From: Arctopsyche grandis
Lineage: Eukaryota; Arthropoda; Insecta; Trichoptera; Hydropsychidae
Direction: 5' to 3'
Length of the DNA: 64,000 bases
NCBI RefSeq assembly: GCF_051622035.1
Contig: NC_135365.1
Location: 2,532,501 to 2,596,500 of the forward strand
In this document: positions 21,246 through 48,187 of the stretch, piece by piece
How positions within the stretch are numbered: position 1 is the first letter of the stretch
Layout: every line of letters starts with the position of its first letter
Position numbers and translations under genes: made by a program
Notes under the pieces: generated by a model
What the model was told of the DNA's origin: nothing
The model's input: the letters and a program-made list of their open reading frames with translations, nothing else
Database searches by the model: none

Positions 21246-21639
21246 CGACGATCTTGACAGCTGGATGTGGAGTCATGTGCGATCCACTACACATAGAACG
21301 GTCATCCAGCACCACAAGATTCATCACACACCACCTCAGCACCATCATCATCATCATCATCAAGGCCCCGTCCGTCCCCACGAGAATCTTACTGGAGTAC
21401 CAGCGTATTTTTCGAAATCTTCATCGCGTTTGGACGCACCCCTTTAATGGGTGGTGAATTTTGCTAGTTTTTTTTCAATAATAATTAAATCCACATGTAA
21501 GTGGTCGTACGCCAAAAATTGTACTTATTTTGTCCTGTTATGACATGATAGAATAATTATGGTGACATTTAATAGACATCTTTTCAGTGCAGCCCCGCCA
21601 CTAAAAATTATCACGAGCCGCCACTGATCGTTTACCATG
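21246..21639. other. Remainder of hAT element, simple repeats
   Basis: Holds a (CAT)n tract near 21345-21362 (a (TACC)n tract lies just upstream at 21172-21189), then AT-rich hAT flank to the right terminus. No coding exon. Confidence 0.45.
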
Positions 21640-21910
21640 GATACATTCTTTTCGATCTTTCGGCTTTCGACTTTCGATGCAGTGACCCAAACCTATTAGT
21701 GACATTTTTTTTTGAGGAATTTGATGGATGAACCGTTTCAACAATGAAATCAAATAAATTGTCAAACTTTGGTAGGAAATGATCGAGTTGGAGTCACAAA
21801 TATTCAAGTCTGACTAGCAGCATTCATATGTATTCAGGATCGAACCCGGTAGCCTCTCGGTGCTAAACATAAAAGCAACCACCGCACCATACTGCTGGCT
21901 TATATGCGTA
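21640..21910 (-). repeat. tRNA-derived SINE copy
   Basis: Reverse strand head: TATGGTGCGGTGGTTGC (box A-like) and GGGTTCGATCC (box B). The body contains CGATCATTTCCTACCAAAG, TTTCATTGTTGAAACGGTTC and CATCAAATT. Same family as 27618-27975 and 62518-62990. Confidence 0.75.
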
Positions 21911-22256
21911 GCATCCGTCTACAGCCAGAGAAATGTAATAATAATAGAAGGGCCCTTACGAATAAATAATTGTTGTAAATATTACGCGGCACGTCTCTAT
22001 AAATACGCTACAACGCACAGAATACAATCGGATCAATTTACTTATAAAAATGTATCCCACGTTATTTATTGTGTGTTTTTGAATGCATTGTGCATTTTTT
22101 ACCTCTTACATCTTGCGGGTAATATAAACAAACAGACAAGTTTTTATCGGACATACGTCGAGCAACAAGCATCGAATACGACTGATGCTAAAATTATTTA
22201 GGATTGTCTGTGGACAATCGTCACTTGACAACAATAAGACGCCTAAAGCCACTTCT
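21911..22256. other. Spacer, no gene seen
   Basis: A 113-codon open frame at 21860-22201 overlaps the SINE head and has no recognisable domain; not supported as a gene. Confidence 0.4.
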
Positions 22257-22759
22257 TTAGTACGCGGGACAGATGTGTTGACCGTGTCCCGGTCTAAGAA
22301 AACACCGTTTGTGTTTGTAATAAGATCGTTTATTTTTGTTCAATTGTTACAATGTTTATTGTATGAACGAAGAAGTTGAGCTTCGGAGAAGTGAGCTGGT
22401 TGAACTCCAGAGGTTCACTCTGGTGTCTGGAGCTGCTGCGTCGGTTTATATACATTCTGGCTTGAAGCGTGTCGTGTGCAGATGCTTTGTCTTCGTCTTC
22501 AAGACACGTGTTTTCGGGACACGTGTGTTGACCTGTTTTCGAGGCACGGGACACGTGTTACAGTTTCCTGATGACATCACTGTTGGGCTTGGTTCGTTTT
22601 ACGATCGAGCGATGAACTCTGAATGAACTTCTGGAATGGTCAAAGGGGACGTTGCCCTCGAGTTATGCATGTTTGTACAGGAGCGGTGATGATTGGTGTG
22701 AAATGTATGAGATCACTGTTTTTGATTCGTAATAGCATAAGCTGTGCTATATTCCTACA
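22257..22759 (-). mobile_element. Solo LTR, family L1 (503 bp)
   Basis: Reverse strand starts TGTAGGAATATAGCACAG and contains a TATATAAAC-like promoter box and an AATAAACGATC poly(A) signal. CTTCT (22252-22256 and 22760-22764) is a perfect 5-bp target duplication. It matches the LTR at 40443-41005 over its length. No internal retroelement region, so it is a solo LTR. Confidence 0.82.
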
Positions 22760-22764
22760 CTTCT

Positions 22765-23371
22765 ATTAATATAACATTTCTTTGTCTCCAGCACTGCATT
22801 TCGAATGCAGACTGCGTTGATGTATCAGTCAAGAGATTTTGAATAATACAGAAGAGAGTGAAGAGGAATTAGTGGTGATGGTGACGCCGACGGTGATATT
22901 TGGTAACGGGTTTTGCACCGGCAGAGTTGCAGATTGCGTGTAATGTGTTGCAGTGGCAGCGGCGGTGGCAGTGTACCCCTTCGCTCGGTCGGGGCTTGAC
23001 GTGAGTACTCTCGGTAGTCGATTTGTCGCATTTGTTTGTCTCCAATCGATAAGCCGCTCGCCAAAACTCACACTGTCCCATCTCCATATGATGCCAGAGC
23101 AAACGCTCCTCCACTAGCGCACTCTTTCTCTTTCTCCCCTATAATAAAGAATGGCGAAATCCTTTCGCGCCTTTCATTTCAAATTTACCCGCTTCATTGT
23201 CATTATTTCCACATTCGAATTCTCATTGATTCATGCCGTCGTTTTGAGCTCTTTCGATTCACCCCAAACGCGTCTGTCAATATTCAAATTTAATTATTCA
23301 TTTTTTTTTCATTATTATTTTCTTTTGTTTCGATTGTTTACATAATTATTGGCGCGCAATTTGAGGTTATG
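22765..23371. other. Upstream region of OGFOD3
   Basis: No transposon ends recognised. Holds (GGT/GGC)-rich and pyrimidine-rich stretches (CTCTTTCTCTTTCTCCCC near 23125) upstream of the OGFOD3 core promoter. Possible regulatory DNA; no specific operator is claimed. Confidence 0.35.
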
Positions 23372-23410
23372 TATATAAGCCGGTTTTTAATGTTTGTTCT
23401 AATAAGTCCG
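23372..23410 (+). promoter_or_regulatory. Likely core promoter of OGFOD3
   Basis: TATATAAG at 23372-23379 lies 108 bp upstream of the ATG, with a T-rich initiator-like stretch about 25-30 bp downstream. The AG at 23481-23482, after TTGTTTATTTAC, could instead be a splice acceptor of a 5' UTR intron, so the start site is uncertain. Confidence 0.4.
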
Positions 23411-23486
23411 CGTTTGAACGATTAATCGCTAAAAATTAACATTTTATTACAATATTATTTAATTATTTTTGTTTATTTACAGTAAA

Positions 23487-26400
23487 ATGTCAAATCGAAA
23501 TAAAAAAGGATCGACTGCGGCAGCAGCTCCGACTACTACAAAATCGTCTCCCAAGTAAGCTTTAAATTTTTTTAAATTTATTACGTATATATATATTTTA
23601 ATACGATTAAATATTCCATGTATTAAATATGAAATCAAACTTTTAAAATGTTTCATATATATGTATGTAATTTGTGCAATGAAATTACACACAATTATTA
23701 CTTCACATTATTCAAATTTATTGAAATATCATTTGATTAAATTGTTGAAAAACACTTTTAAATATATTACATTATATTTTGTATGTTAGCATATTTTAGT
23801 TTTACAAAATTTTAAATGATTTTTTTACATTAACAAAAATACTAATGTTATCTTCAAATGTAGAATATCTCATTGAAAAACCATGAAAGAGACTTTTAAC
23901 TATAAATCAATAGACTTAATTAATTACCATTTAAAATTTGAAACAGTAATATGTATGTATATTTTCATTCTTATTATGATTTTTTTTACAATAAAATATA
24001 ATTTATTTTATTCATTGTTTTATCACCAAGTAGTGTATAATTAATATTAAAAGAACAAGGAATTAACAGATTCTAGAGGCTTTTAACTATAAATCAATAG
24101 ACTTAATTAATTACCATTTATAATTTAAAACAGTAATATGTATGTATGTATATATTCATTCTTATTATGATTTTTTTTATAATACAATATAATTTTTTTT
24201 ATTAATTATTTTATCACCAAGTAGTGTATAATTAATATTAAAAGAACAATGAATTAACAGATTATACATACATAGTAAAGTAAATGGACATATTATAATA
24301 AAACTTAAAATAAATAAATAATTTAAATTAATTTAATTTTCTGCTTTTACATTGAATTATAAATAAAGAAAAAAATATATAAGAATGAAATTTAATGTCA
24401 AAAAATATTAAATAAGTCAATTCCATCGAATAATAGTATTAAATGAATTTTTAAAACTATTTTTAATCTATATAAATTACTTATTATTAAATAACAACGA
24501 ATTACTTTACTCCAAAGAGTTAAAAGTAAATATTTAAAGCAAAAAAAATCATTTAATTAATGTATATTTTATAAAAATCAAAATGAATTTTTAAAAATTC
24601 TGTTTAATTTATACTACATTAATTATTATATTGAATAAAAACAATTTTAAAAGTAACAAAAGCTTAATATTATATAATATGTAAAGCAAAAATAAAAATA
24701 AATTGTGTAATTAATTTACATTGTTATAAAATTAAAATTAATTTTTAAAAATATTGAGTAATTTAATAATAATATGAAATGATTATTTCAAATAATATTT
24801 AATTTATTATTAAATAACAACAAATTATTTCATATTGTATAATTGCATAACAACAAGCAAAACATTAATATCTAATATAAATTAATAAAAAATAATAAAT
24901 AAACGTTTAAAAATTTTGAGCAATTTCATTCCATCAAACAACTATATAAAATGAATTTCTAAAATTTTATTTAATTTATATGTACATACATATATATGTA
25001 TAAGTACATGTGTTTCTATAATTTAATCAAATTTCATTGTTGAATTTAATTCTCAATAATTCAATTACAATTATATTTTTGATTTTTAAATAATTTTTAT
25101 TATTACTAAAAATGTTTATAATACATATTATATCTATTTTAATAGCCACTGATCCACTGATCATTTTCTATTTTACAATTTTAATTTAATTTGGTTAGTA
25201 ATCATAGTATTATATTATTATAATGTTAATATACAGCATAATAGGAAAAATAGCTCAAAAGCCTATTTACAATGCAATTATAATATAAATATATAATAAA
25301 AATTAAATTTATTCAATATGCAAAATTTTCATCATCATTAAAAAAATATCAAATTACTATAAATAATATTATGTATTTGTAAATACTTTTGTATAACTCG
25401 TTGTTAAAAATGATGTCATAAAGCATACAACACGTGGAATTGGAAGTTGCCGTGTTTGCCACATGTGGTTCAGCAATATTTGAACGATATTACCGATTGC
25501 AGTCAAATACAGAATTATCATCTTTCGCAGTTGTGCAAGCACATAAAAATATTTGACCGTCTGAAAGTTATATGTGTTCACATTCAATGTCACACAATTT
25601 TCTTCAAATTGCAGAAAAAATGCGCCGCCTACTTCGTCGCCGCACTACCAGAAAATATTGAGCAGATGCGTGACGATTCTAGCCGTCCTCACCGTCGTGT
25701 ACTACACGTCTAAAAACGGCAAGGAGATAACGTTCGCCAAGCAGAATGAAATATTGAGGATCAGGTCGCAGAACCTGGACTGCTCCGAGAGTTACAAGAA
25801 GGATCTGAAGTCGTTTTCCGGGTGTATGCCGGAAAAGTGCGGCCGGTTCGTCTCCGACGGGCTGGTGACGACGGGCGAGGCTGATAGTCTGCTGAACATT
25901 GCTCAGAAGGGCATAGCACTCGGCGGGTCAGACGGGGGCGCGTCTATATTGGATTTGCATTCCGGAGCCCTGTCCAGGGGACGGTCCTTCGTCAACGTCT
26001 ACTCGCTGGAAAACACTAAAGACATATTCAACAAGGCTGATTTGACCACTTATAAGGTTAATTTTCATTAGAAAACCACCTGGCGTTGCTCAGGCGTATA
26101 AAGCTGGATTAAACCTACAAAAAAATCTTTCCAAAACTCATCCACAGTATTATAGGTTAAGGTATTGTTGCGTAGGGGTGGGTGGAGGATCCAAGTAAAA
26201 GGCCAAAGTCGTGTCACAGCATTTATTGGTGATTAAGGAGATACACGCACTGGCAGTGCTCCGTCCAGAATGTCTTGATATCGCCCAAGTACCCAAGTAC
26301 CAAGTAGCATCTTCGACGTCCGGTTACTTCCCTATTTATGCATGTACCCGGATATGTATTCCCACGACACTCAGTCCCACGGTATCGGTCACTTCTGAGA

Positions 26401-28892
26401 AGGGACCAATTCGGTGGCCATTGTTTAGCCTACTTGCACTTAGTCTAGAGATAATCCTTGAAACCAATTATAACGGTCACACAGTCTCTGTGATGCTACT
26501 CGGCCTAATCCGATTGCACTTACTCGGCGGTGTACGTAACAGTATCATAAGACTATGATGACCATATTCGATATTGTATATCAGAAAAATAAAAATACAT
26601 TAAAAATGGACGTTACTGAATGATAATTTTGACCTGGGTGACGCCTGGTATAGTCAGTATGTATGTTTGAAAGATATTTTATGTATTGGGCTCGGAATAG
26701 GATTCGATTTTCAAATCTTCAGTTCGTTCTATGTATGTACATATCTATGAAGCGATACTCAATTCATGGAGAAATTTAAACCCTAACCTAATCTAAGTAT
26801 GGCAAATATATTAACACTTGCCGGTCAATCGAAATTGCCCTTTGCAGGAAAATCACGGAAATTAAAATTGTTTTACTCTTCTCGATCATCCGTCACCTGA
26901 TGGACAACTCTTCACGGTCCTGGGTCAAGCTGATGATGGAGGATCCAGCTGATATGATCAGTCCATCGTGTGCAAGATCTTCCTCTCGCGCACGTCCTCC
27001 ATTAATCCAGTTACTATCAGCTTCTCTAGACTCTCCCGACTTCTTCCTCGTTTACTCAATACTGAACGTCGTGTGGTCATTGATGTCTGGAATTTGATGG
27101 ACGATCCGCATCCACTCCTCCCGGTTCTGTGTGCCAAGTTGACGATCCCGTCAGTTCTTTGACTTTCTCCGGCCATCTCTTGGGAGACCGTCCTCTCGCT
27201 CGCCTACCATCCAGCGTTCTGGTGACTCTCCATATTCTTCCTAGACTTATGGCTAAAGTAGGAAAGAAGCCATTTCTTACATGTTGTGGAGAGTATCTCT
27301 GAGACTACCAGCTCTTTGATGTGGTAGTCTCAGAGAGACACCACATTTCGAATGCATCTTGAATGTCCCTTTTTCTCTTTTCAGGGTTTATGTCTCAACT
27401 CCATACTCTTATGACCAAAATACGAAAGAATTCTCCTTCGACATGCTATGAATAATTTCTGATATTTTAAGCTCGTGGAGGATGGAGACGTTCGTCTGCT
27501 TCGCAATCCATGGAATACCTTCAGCACCACGTTTCAAAGGCATCCATGGTGTTTCTTTTCGACGTCCAAGTCTCCACTCCACATAATCTAGTCGAGAGCA
27601 CTAAAGATTTCACCAAACAGGCCTTCACCGTTTTTATAATATGACTGCTTGGTGGTTGCATTGATACTAAGCACCGAGGGGTCGCTGGGTTCGATCCCGT
27701 GAGCTGACCGCGATTTACTCCGAGTCGATCGTTTTCTATCAGAGTTTGCCAATTTATCTGTTTTCATTGTTGAAGCGGTTCCTCCATCAAATTGGCAAAA
27801 ACCACCCACGATGTCACCACTATTTGAATATGATTTCAAAAATTTATTATTTATAACATAGATGTCTCGCTAATTTTTTTTATATACATATAGTATTTGT
27901 ATTATGCTTATACATATGTCTGATCACAGTGATGCGTTAGACTATTCTGTAATGTATGTAAATAAATAAAATAATGTACCAGCTCTTCCATATCTTCGTC
28001 AGACTAGTGATTGCCGATTTTGCCATGCCAATTCTTCTTCAGATTTCAGCTTCCATCTTTTAAAATCAATCCGTTGACCTCTTTGTAACCTGTTAAGGAT
28101 TCGGTTCACAAAAAGAAGCTTTGTCTTATATTTGGTCCTAAATGAATGCTCTCCACTTCTTTTTCATCTTCACGGCTGGCTATCAGCGAGGTATCGGCGT
28201 ACCTTAGAATTCCTTAGAACCTTAGAACCATGGAAATCCTTCAGCTAGCCACCGTTGTGTACAAATATGTTCAAATAAATCATCTCTGTACCAAAAAAAA
28301 GCTCAGTCTTTTCGATATTTGATAGCAATTCTAATATGAGCCGAGCTAAATACTTTTGTAATACAGTATTTTATAGCATATTTATGTATATTTAGGTCAT
28401 TAAAACTAAGATCCAGCATGCGATCGGTCATAACTTCGGAGTGGACGCCGACAAGCTATTCCTGACGCATCCGACATTCTTCTCTCAGATTCATCCGCGG
28501 GAAGCCGTAACGGCTCACGACGAGTACTGGCATCCTCACGTAGATAAGGTTAACTAAAATTCACAAATTGAATACATATCGGTGTGCCGAACGTTCATAT
28601 TGTCAATGTTGAATTGCAGGAGACGTACAAATCATTCCATTTCACGTCGCTGCTGTACCTGAACGACTACGGGAAAGACTTCCAAGGCGGACGTTTCGTC
28701 TTCGTCGACAAGGATAATGTCAACAGTACGGTGGAGCCACGCAAAGCCCGCGTCAGCATGTTCACTAGCGGCGCGGAGAACCTTCACTTCGTGGAGAAGG
28801 TCAGCGCCGGGGTGCGGTACGCGTTGACGGTGTCCTTCACGTGCGATCAGACGTATGCGATCGCCGATCCCACCGTCAAGACTGTGGACTAG
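23487..28892 (+). CDS. Ogfod3: OGFOD3-type 2-oxoglutarate/Fe(II)-dependent oxygenase
   Basis: Coding exons 23487-23554, 25615-26056, 28396-28548 and 28620-28892; introns are GT-AG and phases agree (68+442+153+273 nt, 311 codons with all splices in frame). Residue order: a basic Ser/Thr/Ala-rich N-terminus; one membrane-anchor segment (CVTILAVLTVVYY) at about 37-49, so probably a type II ER/Golgi membrane protein; a Cys-containing stretch CSESYKKD..CMPEKCGR; GGSDGGASILDLHSGALS; and a prolyl-4-hydroxylase-like jelly roll. Iron ligands HVD (in EYWHPHVDK, exon 3) and His of ENLHFVEKV, plus the 2-oxoglutarate Arg in GVRYALTVSF, are all present. Human OGFOD3 is similar in length; its substrate is unknown. 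Confidence 0.95.
23892..24263. repeat. 187-bp direct tandem duplication in OGFOD3 intron 1
   Basis: The block CTTTTAACTATAAATCAATA to GAATTAACAGATT occurs at 23893-24075 and again at 24080-24263 with few differences. Both halves carry ATCACCAAGTAGTGTATAAT. The rest of intron 1 (23555-25614) is very AT-rich. Confidence 0.85.
25080..25260 (-). mobile_element. Jockey-like LINE 3' UTR fragment
   Basis: Reverse match to the last 180 bp of the copy at 13440-13960 (GATCAGTGGATCAGTGGCTA and TTTTGAGCTATTTTTCCTAT on the minus strand). Lies in OGFOD3 intron 1. Confidence 0.7.
26166..26541 (-). mobile_element. Solo LTR, family L2 (376 bp), in OGFOD3 intron 2
   Basis: On the minus strand it starts TGTTACGTACACC and ends CCTACGCAACA (TG..CA). 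It contains a CATAAATAGGG promoter-like box and CACCAATAAATGCTGTG poly(A) region. Flanked by GTAT on both sides (26162-26165, 26542-26545), a 4-bp target duplication as in Ty3/gypsy elements. A related fragment lies at 31085-31410. Confidence 0.82.
26880..28210 (-). mobile_element. RTE-like LINE remnant in OGFOD3 intron 2
   Basis: On the minus strand, near 28200, a decayed RT box reads RYADTSLIASREDEKEVES (YADD with one Asp lost). Near 27230-27060 the characteristic post-RT end reads RRARGRSPKRWPEKVKELTG. The element is interrupted by a SINE (27618-27975). Heavily decayed, no long ORF. Confidence 0.65.
27618..27975 (+). repeat. tRNA-derived SINE copy
   Basis: GGGTTCGATCCCGTGAGC is box B. The body GATCGTTTTCTATCAGAGTT, GTTTTCATTGTTGAAGCGG follows, and the tail CACAGTGATGCGTTAGACTA runs to AAATAAATAAAAT. 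It lies inside the decayed RTE-like LINE. Confidence 0.8.
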
Positions 28893-29305
28893 AGTCGGAG
28901 TAGTAGTGCATTTTAAGAAAGCTTAGCATTATAGCTTACCGTTCTTAGTGATAACTACGATGTGATAATAATAATTGTGAGTCTACGAAATTTTCATTCC
29001 GACGATGAATTTTTTCACGCTGTATTCCAAATATAGAAATACATATGTATATTTTTTTATTATTTATTAGATTTGTGTATTTGTTTTGTTGAATTTTATC
29101 AATTTTTTTTTTTTAATTAAAACCAGAAGTTACCATGAACTTGAATACATATTAACATAGATAAGCGCGATACCTCTTATAAATAAATTACTAGTGTATG
29201 TTTGTTGACTGTTGTAATTTCAGACCGATATCAATGTTATGAAAAAATGCACCCGCAAATATCTGAATTTAAATAATATGGCAATAAAAACTGTGTGTGA
29301 AACGT
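28893..29305 (+). terminator. OGFOD3 3' UTR and poly(A) signal
   Basis: AATAAA at 29283-29288 is followed by a GT-rich stretch (CTGTGTGTGAAACGTAATGT), the expected cleavage and polyadenylation context. An alternative AATAAA lies near 29181. Confidence 0.55.
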
Positions 29306-29500
29306 AATGTATGTTTATTTTCAATACGTTAATCACTTCGGCTGAATGATATGTATGTACATTTTTTTTTTTTTGCTTATATTATTATATTTTGTCGACG
29401 GCCTGCAGCCCCTTGGAAACGACTAAGAAGCATTTATTGTTTATTTTTAAAGAATGGTATTGTTCAATGGTAGTTACAGTAATTAATATCATCGTCATCA
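29306..29500. other. Short spacer
   Basis: Contains a T-run and a (CAT/TCA)n tract near 29485-29505. No gene. Confidence 0.4.
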
Positions 29501-29704
29501 TCATCTACAGGCACTCACCATCCACTGCTGGATGAAGGCCTCTCCAACACGCTTCCACTCGTCTCTGTTTTGCGCAACTCTCATCCATCTCACCCCACAC
29601 ATTTTCCTAATTTCATCTAACCATCTTCCTTTTATCCTTTTGCATTCTCTTGGGTACCATTCTAGCACTTCTTTTGTCCACCTTTCGTCCATTCTTCTAG
29701 CCAC
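29501..29704 (-). pseudogene. RTE-like LINE, C-terminal fragment
   Basis: 67 codons: KRIKGRWLDEIRKMCGVRW, RVAQNRDEWKRVGEAFIQQW. The pattern GR...RW.D.I......W...AQ.R..W....EAF.QQW is the conserved end of RTE-type reverse transcriptases. A smaller piece of the same kind lies near 60690-60760. Confidence 0.75.
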
Positions 29705-30235
29705 ATGACCCGCCCCTTTGCCATTTCAATCTCTTTAGTCTATCCAATATGTCCACTACTTTTGTCATACTTCTCATCCACCTATTCCGCTTCCTGTTAT
29801 ACCGAGCATACTTCTTTGAGTGGTATTAAATATGGTTCGGTGATTACTGGTCACAAATTACTCGTCACAAAGTCACTAAAATCTCTATAACGGAACATCT
29901 GGCAGCCGAAAAGTCCATCATACTAACGATAACTATCATAGTAACGAGAACTTGAGTGCCAAATATTGTGTATTCGCGATTTTCATGGCAAAAATTGTCT
30001 TTGTGACCACCCCAATGTGACGAATAGTCCAATTACCATTAAATATATATGTATAAAAAGCAGAGATGTAAACCATGCGAAGTAATAAATCACAGCAAAC
30101 CAAAACCAAAATTTCAGTTTGCATCTCTGATGAAAATAAACTGGATTTTACCCGACCCGACAAATACAGAAGCTAACAAATCCTAAATTCATGTTAAGTT
30201 CTAATCCAACAACCTTGATGTTCTCGTTTTTTAAG
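29705..30235. other. Spacer with decayed repeats
   Basis: The block 29888-29965 (GGAACATCTGGCAGCC, AGTGCCAAATATTG) shares short strings with 56765-56885 inside a hAT element, so part of it is probably transposon debris. No gene. Confidence 0.4.
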
Positions 30236-30616
30236 GTATGTTCATACTATCCAGCACTGCAAGGCAACAGCACGGCATGTAAAAGACTACTTCTATTCAT
30301 ACTGTACAGCAGTGCACGTTCAGACAAGTTTTGTCCCAGTGCTAGGCAAAATCGGCTTACATATACGTTACAAAGTCGTATCATTGAGTTAATATTGTCA
30401 AAATATGGCGTTTCCCTTTCGTAAGTACATGTGCACTCGCTACTATTGCGTCACGTCGTTCCACAGTGGCCAAAGAAAACCGGGTTTGCTTGATACGTCA
30501 CGGTGACATGTACTGCTGTATAGTATGAATAGATTTTGTCAGCTATTGCTGTCAAGTCTACGCCACGCACGAATGTGTCCATATAGAATGTACCAAAGAA
30601 TACTTTTCGTGCTGCA
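30236..30616. mobile_element. Two nested TIR elements, family E
   Basis: The inner element 30292-30533 has termini TCTATTCATACTGTACAGCA and, reversed, TCTATTCATACTATACAGCA. The outer element starts TTCATACTATCCAGCACTGC and ends near TTTTCGTGCTGCAG. The outer right part shares GAATGTGTCCATATA.AATGT and ACCAAAGAATACT with the element at 55761-55928. No coding capacity. Confidence 0.6.
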
Positions 30617-30621
30617 GTTTA

Positions 30622-30966
30622 GGGCGAAAACACACTAAATGGTATGGGACGTCGCGTCCCTGTAATGTAAACAGTGGGTGTTCCGTGAGCGTAAACAGTA
30701 CATAGGTGTTCCCCAAACCGAATTCGGGTGTAGTTGCACGTGCAGAATGTATACGTTTGGAATGTCGCACGTGTATGCATATCCATATGCAACCGACAAG
30801 TTTCTCCTACATTCCCTTCAAATATGGGATCAAGCAAGGAAAAAATATCACCGAACACTCCAGGGGGTGATTTTGGGACTGTGTGCCATGTATATGGTGT
30901 TTTGGTTTATTCGCATGTTTAAATATCTAAAAAATAAAACACGTACCAATCAGTGTATTTTTGCCC
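30622..30966. mobile_element. Harbinger-like MITE, family H (345 bp)
   Basis: Starts GGGCGAAAACACACT, ends AGTGTATTTTTGCCC; TTA on both sides (30619-30621, 30967-30969). In reverse orientation it carries the family landmarks (CCCAAAATCACCCCCTGG). Its internal GTTCCCCAAACCGAATTCGG and GTGTAGTTGCACGTGCAGAA segment is shared, inverted, with the copy at 54530-54948. Confidence 0.82.
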
Positions 30967-31084
30967 TTACGTCTGTGCTGTACCAGCATGAACAGACATT
31001 CAATCGTTTTTATTAAAATCACATACTATTGTAAGGTGGAAACATGAGAGAATATTCACTGTCTAAGTACATTCGTGGGTAAAC

Positions 31085-31410
31085 AATAAAGACCCCGGAT
31101 TAGGCTAACGGGACTCGGTAAGTGCCCGAAAAAAGCATACGCTGGAGTTCTCACAGACCTGGGTGAGTGGGTGCGTAAACAATTGACTAGCCAAGGTCGA
31201 CCTTTTAGTGCCCAGACTATATACACATTAATGGATCGGGGAAGCAGTGGTGGGTAACTTGTCCTCTACATATAAGGAGGTACACACGGTAGATCAGATT
31301 ATTCTGGAGTGAGCTGTGGATCCATGAGGACCTCTTGAATCGTTGAATAAATGCTGTGAAACGACTTTGGACTTTCATTTCAAATAATCATTCTTCATAC
31401 AATTGAGACA
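31085..31410 (+). mobile_element. LTR fragment, family L2
   Basis: Shares GGATTAGGC..AC.GGACTCGG and the poly(A) region GAATAAATGCTGTGA.ACGAC, TTTGG with the reversed LTR at 26166-26541. The ends are not clear, so this is a diverged or truncated LTR. Confidence 0.55.
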
Positions 31411-32252
31411 TATCGTCGCCATTGTTCAACAGACGTGACGCCACATAAACGAGGTTTAAGTATGGTTCCACAAAAAACTAATTTTGACTGGTATATATTC
31501 ATTTTAAGCAAATTGAATAGATGGCATTCAACTCTCAGTAATATATTCAATCAATTTTGAACCTTAAAACAGTTGAAATAGGCGCATATAAGGCTCAAAA
31601 TCCCGTGCAAAGTTCAGAAATTCTATGGGAGACAGCCGCGCTACATACTTGTTGCTCAAAGCTTCCAAAGAAGACGGACGCGGGCAAACGGTTATGGTTA
31701 TACAAGGAATCCTTTTGTTTGTAAATTTTATCTTTAAAAGTCTGAAAGCTTTTGATGAAAATCATGATTCTACCATTTTCAGATGTGAGAAAACATCTTA
31801 GCTAGTCTCGTTGGGAAGATTTGAGGTGAAAGTGAAATAAAAAGCGACGCATCAGTGTCAAGATTATAGTGTATTTATTTTAATATTAATTTTTGTTTAT
31901 ATTTACAGTCAATGTACATGAAAATAAAATAAGAAAATAATTTACACATAAATAATGTTTCAGTGATACAATAAAACTATATCACAACAGGTTCATAGTA
32001 CTCATTCTAAACCGCACCGCCAGAACCTCACCGGTGCTCACTAAAATACAAAGCATCGGAGCCGACACTGAGTATCTTTGGAATGTATTTTAAATGCTAA
32101 ATTGTAAGATTTCACTACTACATTTTACCTTTGAAAACGTTAAATAATAATAAACAAAAAAGAAATAATATCAATATTACACCCGTCGGTACAAACCGTA
32201 TGATATATTCTAAAATATAACATAAAATATCTCTATTGATTGGTACACGGGA
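31411..32252 (-). terminator. FAS 3' UTR and poly(A) signal
   Basis: The FAS stop codon is at 32253-32255. On the minus strand an AATAAA lies at 31879-31874, about 375 nt beyond the stop, and is the best poly(A) signal seen; further copies cannot be excluded. The stretch 31411-31860 beyond it has no gene. Confidence 0.45.
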
Positions 32253-47657
<15,405 letters not shown>

Positions 47658-47924
47658 TTCGGTATCGCTCTGCTTCGATTCTTCAGACTTGGATTTAAAT
47701 TTTGACTTTCTGTTGCTTTTCGTCGACCGTTTACGTGGAATTTTGCTGAACTACGGTGCCAAGAATCGAAGTTTTCTGTAAAGTGCAACACCAATGAGTA
47801 AAAGAAGATTGAACATGATATTCGAACTCAAAACTTAAGCACTGAAATTAATAAATGCTGAGAAATACTAAACAACAGTGTGAAAATGGATAGATAGTGG
47901 AGCATGTGTATTTGATTTTGATTT
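47658..47924 (-). promoter_or_regulatory. FAS 5' UTR and first-intron 3' splice site
   Basis: On the minus strand TGCACTTTACAG (ending 47776) is a good splice acceptor, giving about 118 nt of 5' UTR before the ATG. The upstream non-coding exon and transcription start are not identified; they would lie beyond 47925, on the far side of LINE debris. Confidence 0.45.
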
Positions 47925-48187
47925 TTAAATGCTTTTTATTATTACTAAATTATGTTCACAATACATATTATATCTATTTTAATAGCTACTAATCTACTGA
48001 TCATTTTCTATTTTACAATTTGAAATTAATTTTGTTAGTAATCATAGTATTATATTATTATAATGTTAATATGTACAGCGTAATAGGAAAAAGAGCTCAA
48101 AAACCTATTTACAATTCTTATAAATGCTCATAATACATTTAATACATAATATTAATTAAAGACTATCTAAAGTCGATGACCTAAAGC
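47925..48187 (-). mobile_element. Jockey-like LINE 3' end fragment
   Basis: Reverse match to the tail of 13440-13960 and 48556-49046, starting AAGCATTTAAAAATCAAAAT on the minus strand side. With 48556-49046 it forms an inverted pair around about 370 bp. Confidence 0.75.

Larger units (their letters stand above)
19893..21627. mobile_element. Degenerate hAT element with TTF-finger transposase start
   Basis: The left end AGTGGCGGCTCGTC and the reversed right end CAGTGGCGGCTCGTGAT are inverted termini. Just inside, both carry GGGCTGCA blocks. The same terminus starts at 63271 and, diverged, at 39097-39250. The interior has two perfect hairpins (20044-20091, 20214-20259) and a transposase N-terminus (20546-20840), which is cut by an LTR-like insertion at 20841. 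The 8-bp target duplication can no longer be recognised. Confidence 0.75.

Noticed and set aside
25447-25713. Alternative plus-strand frame upstream of OGFOD3 exon 2
   Set aside because: It reads through the intron in a different frame; the exon 2 acceptor TTGCAG at 25609-25614 gives the family-consistent frame.
30678-31016. 112-codon plus-strand frame
   Set aside because: Lies within a Harbinger-like MITE and has no domain.
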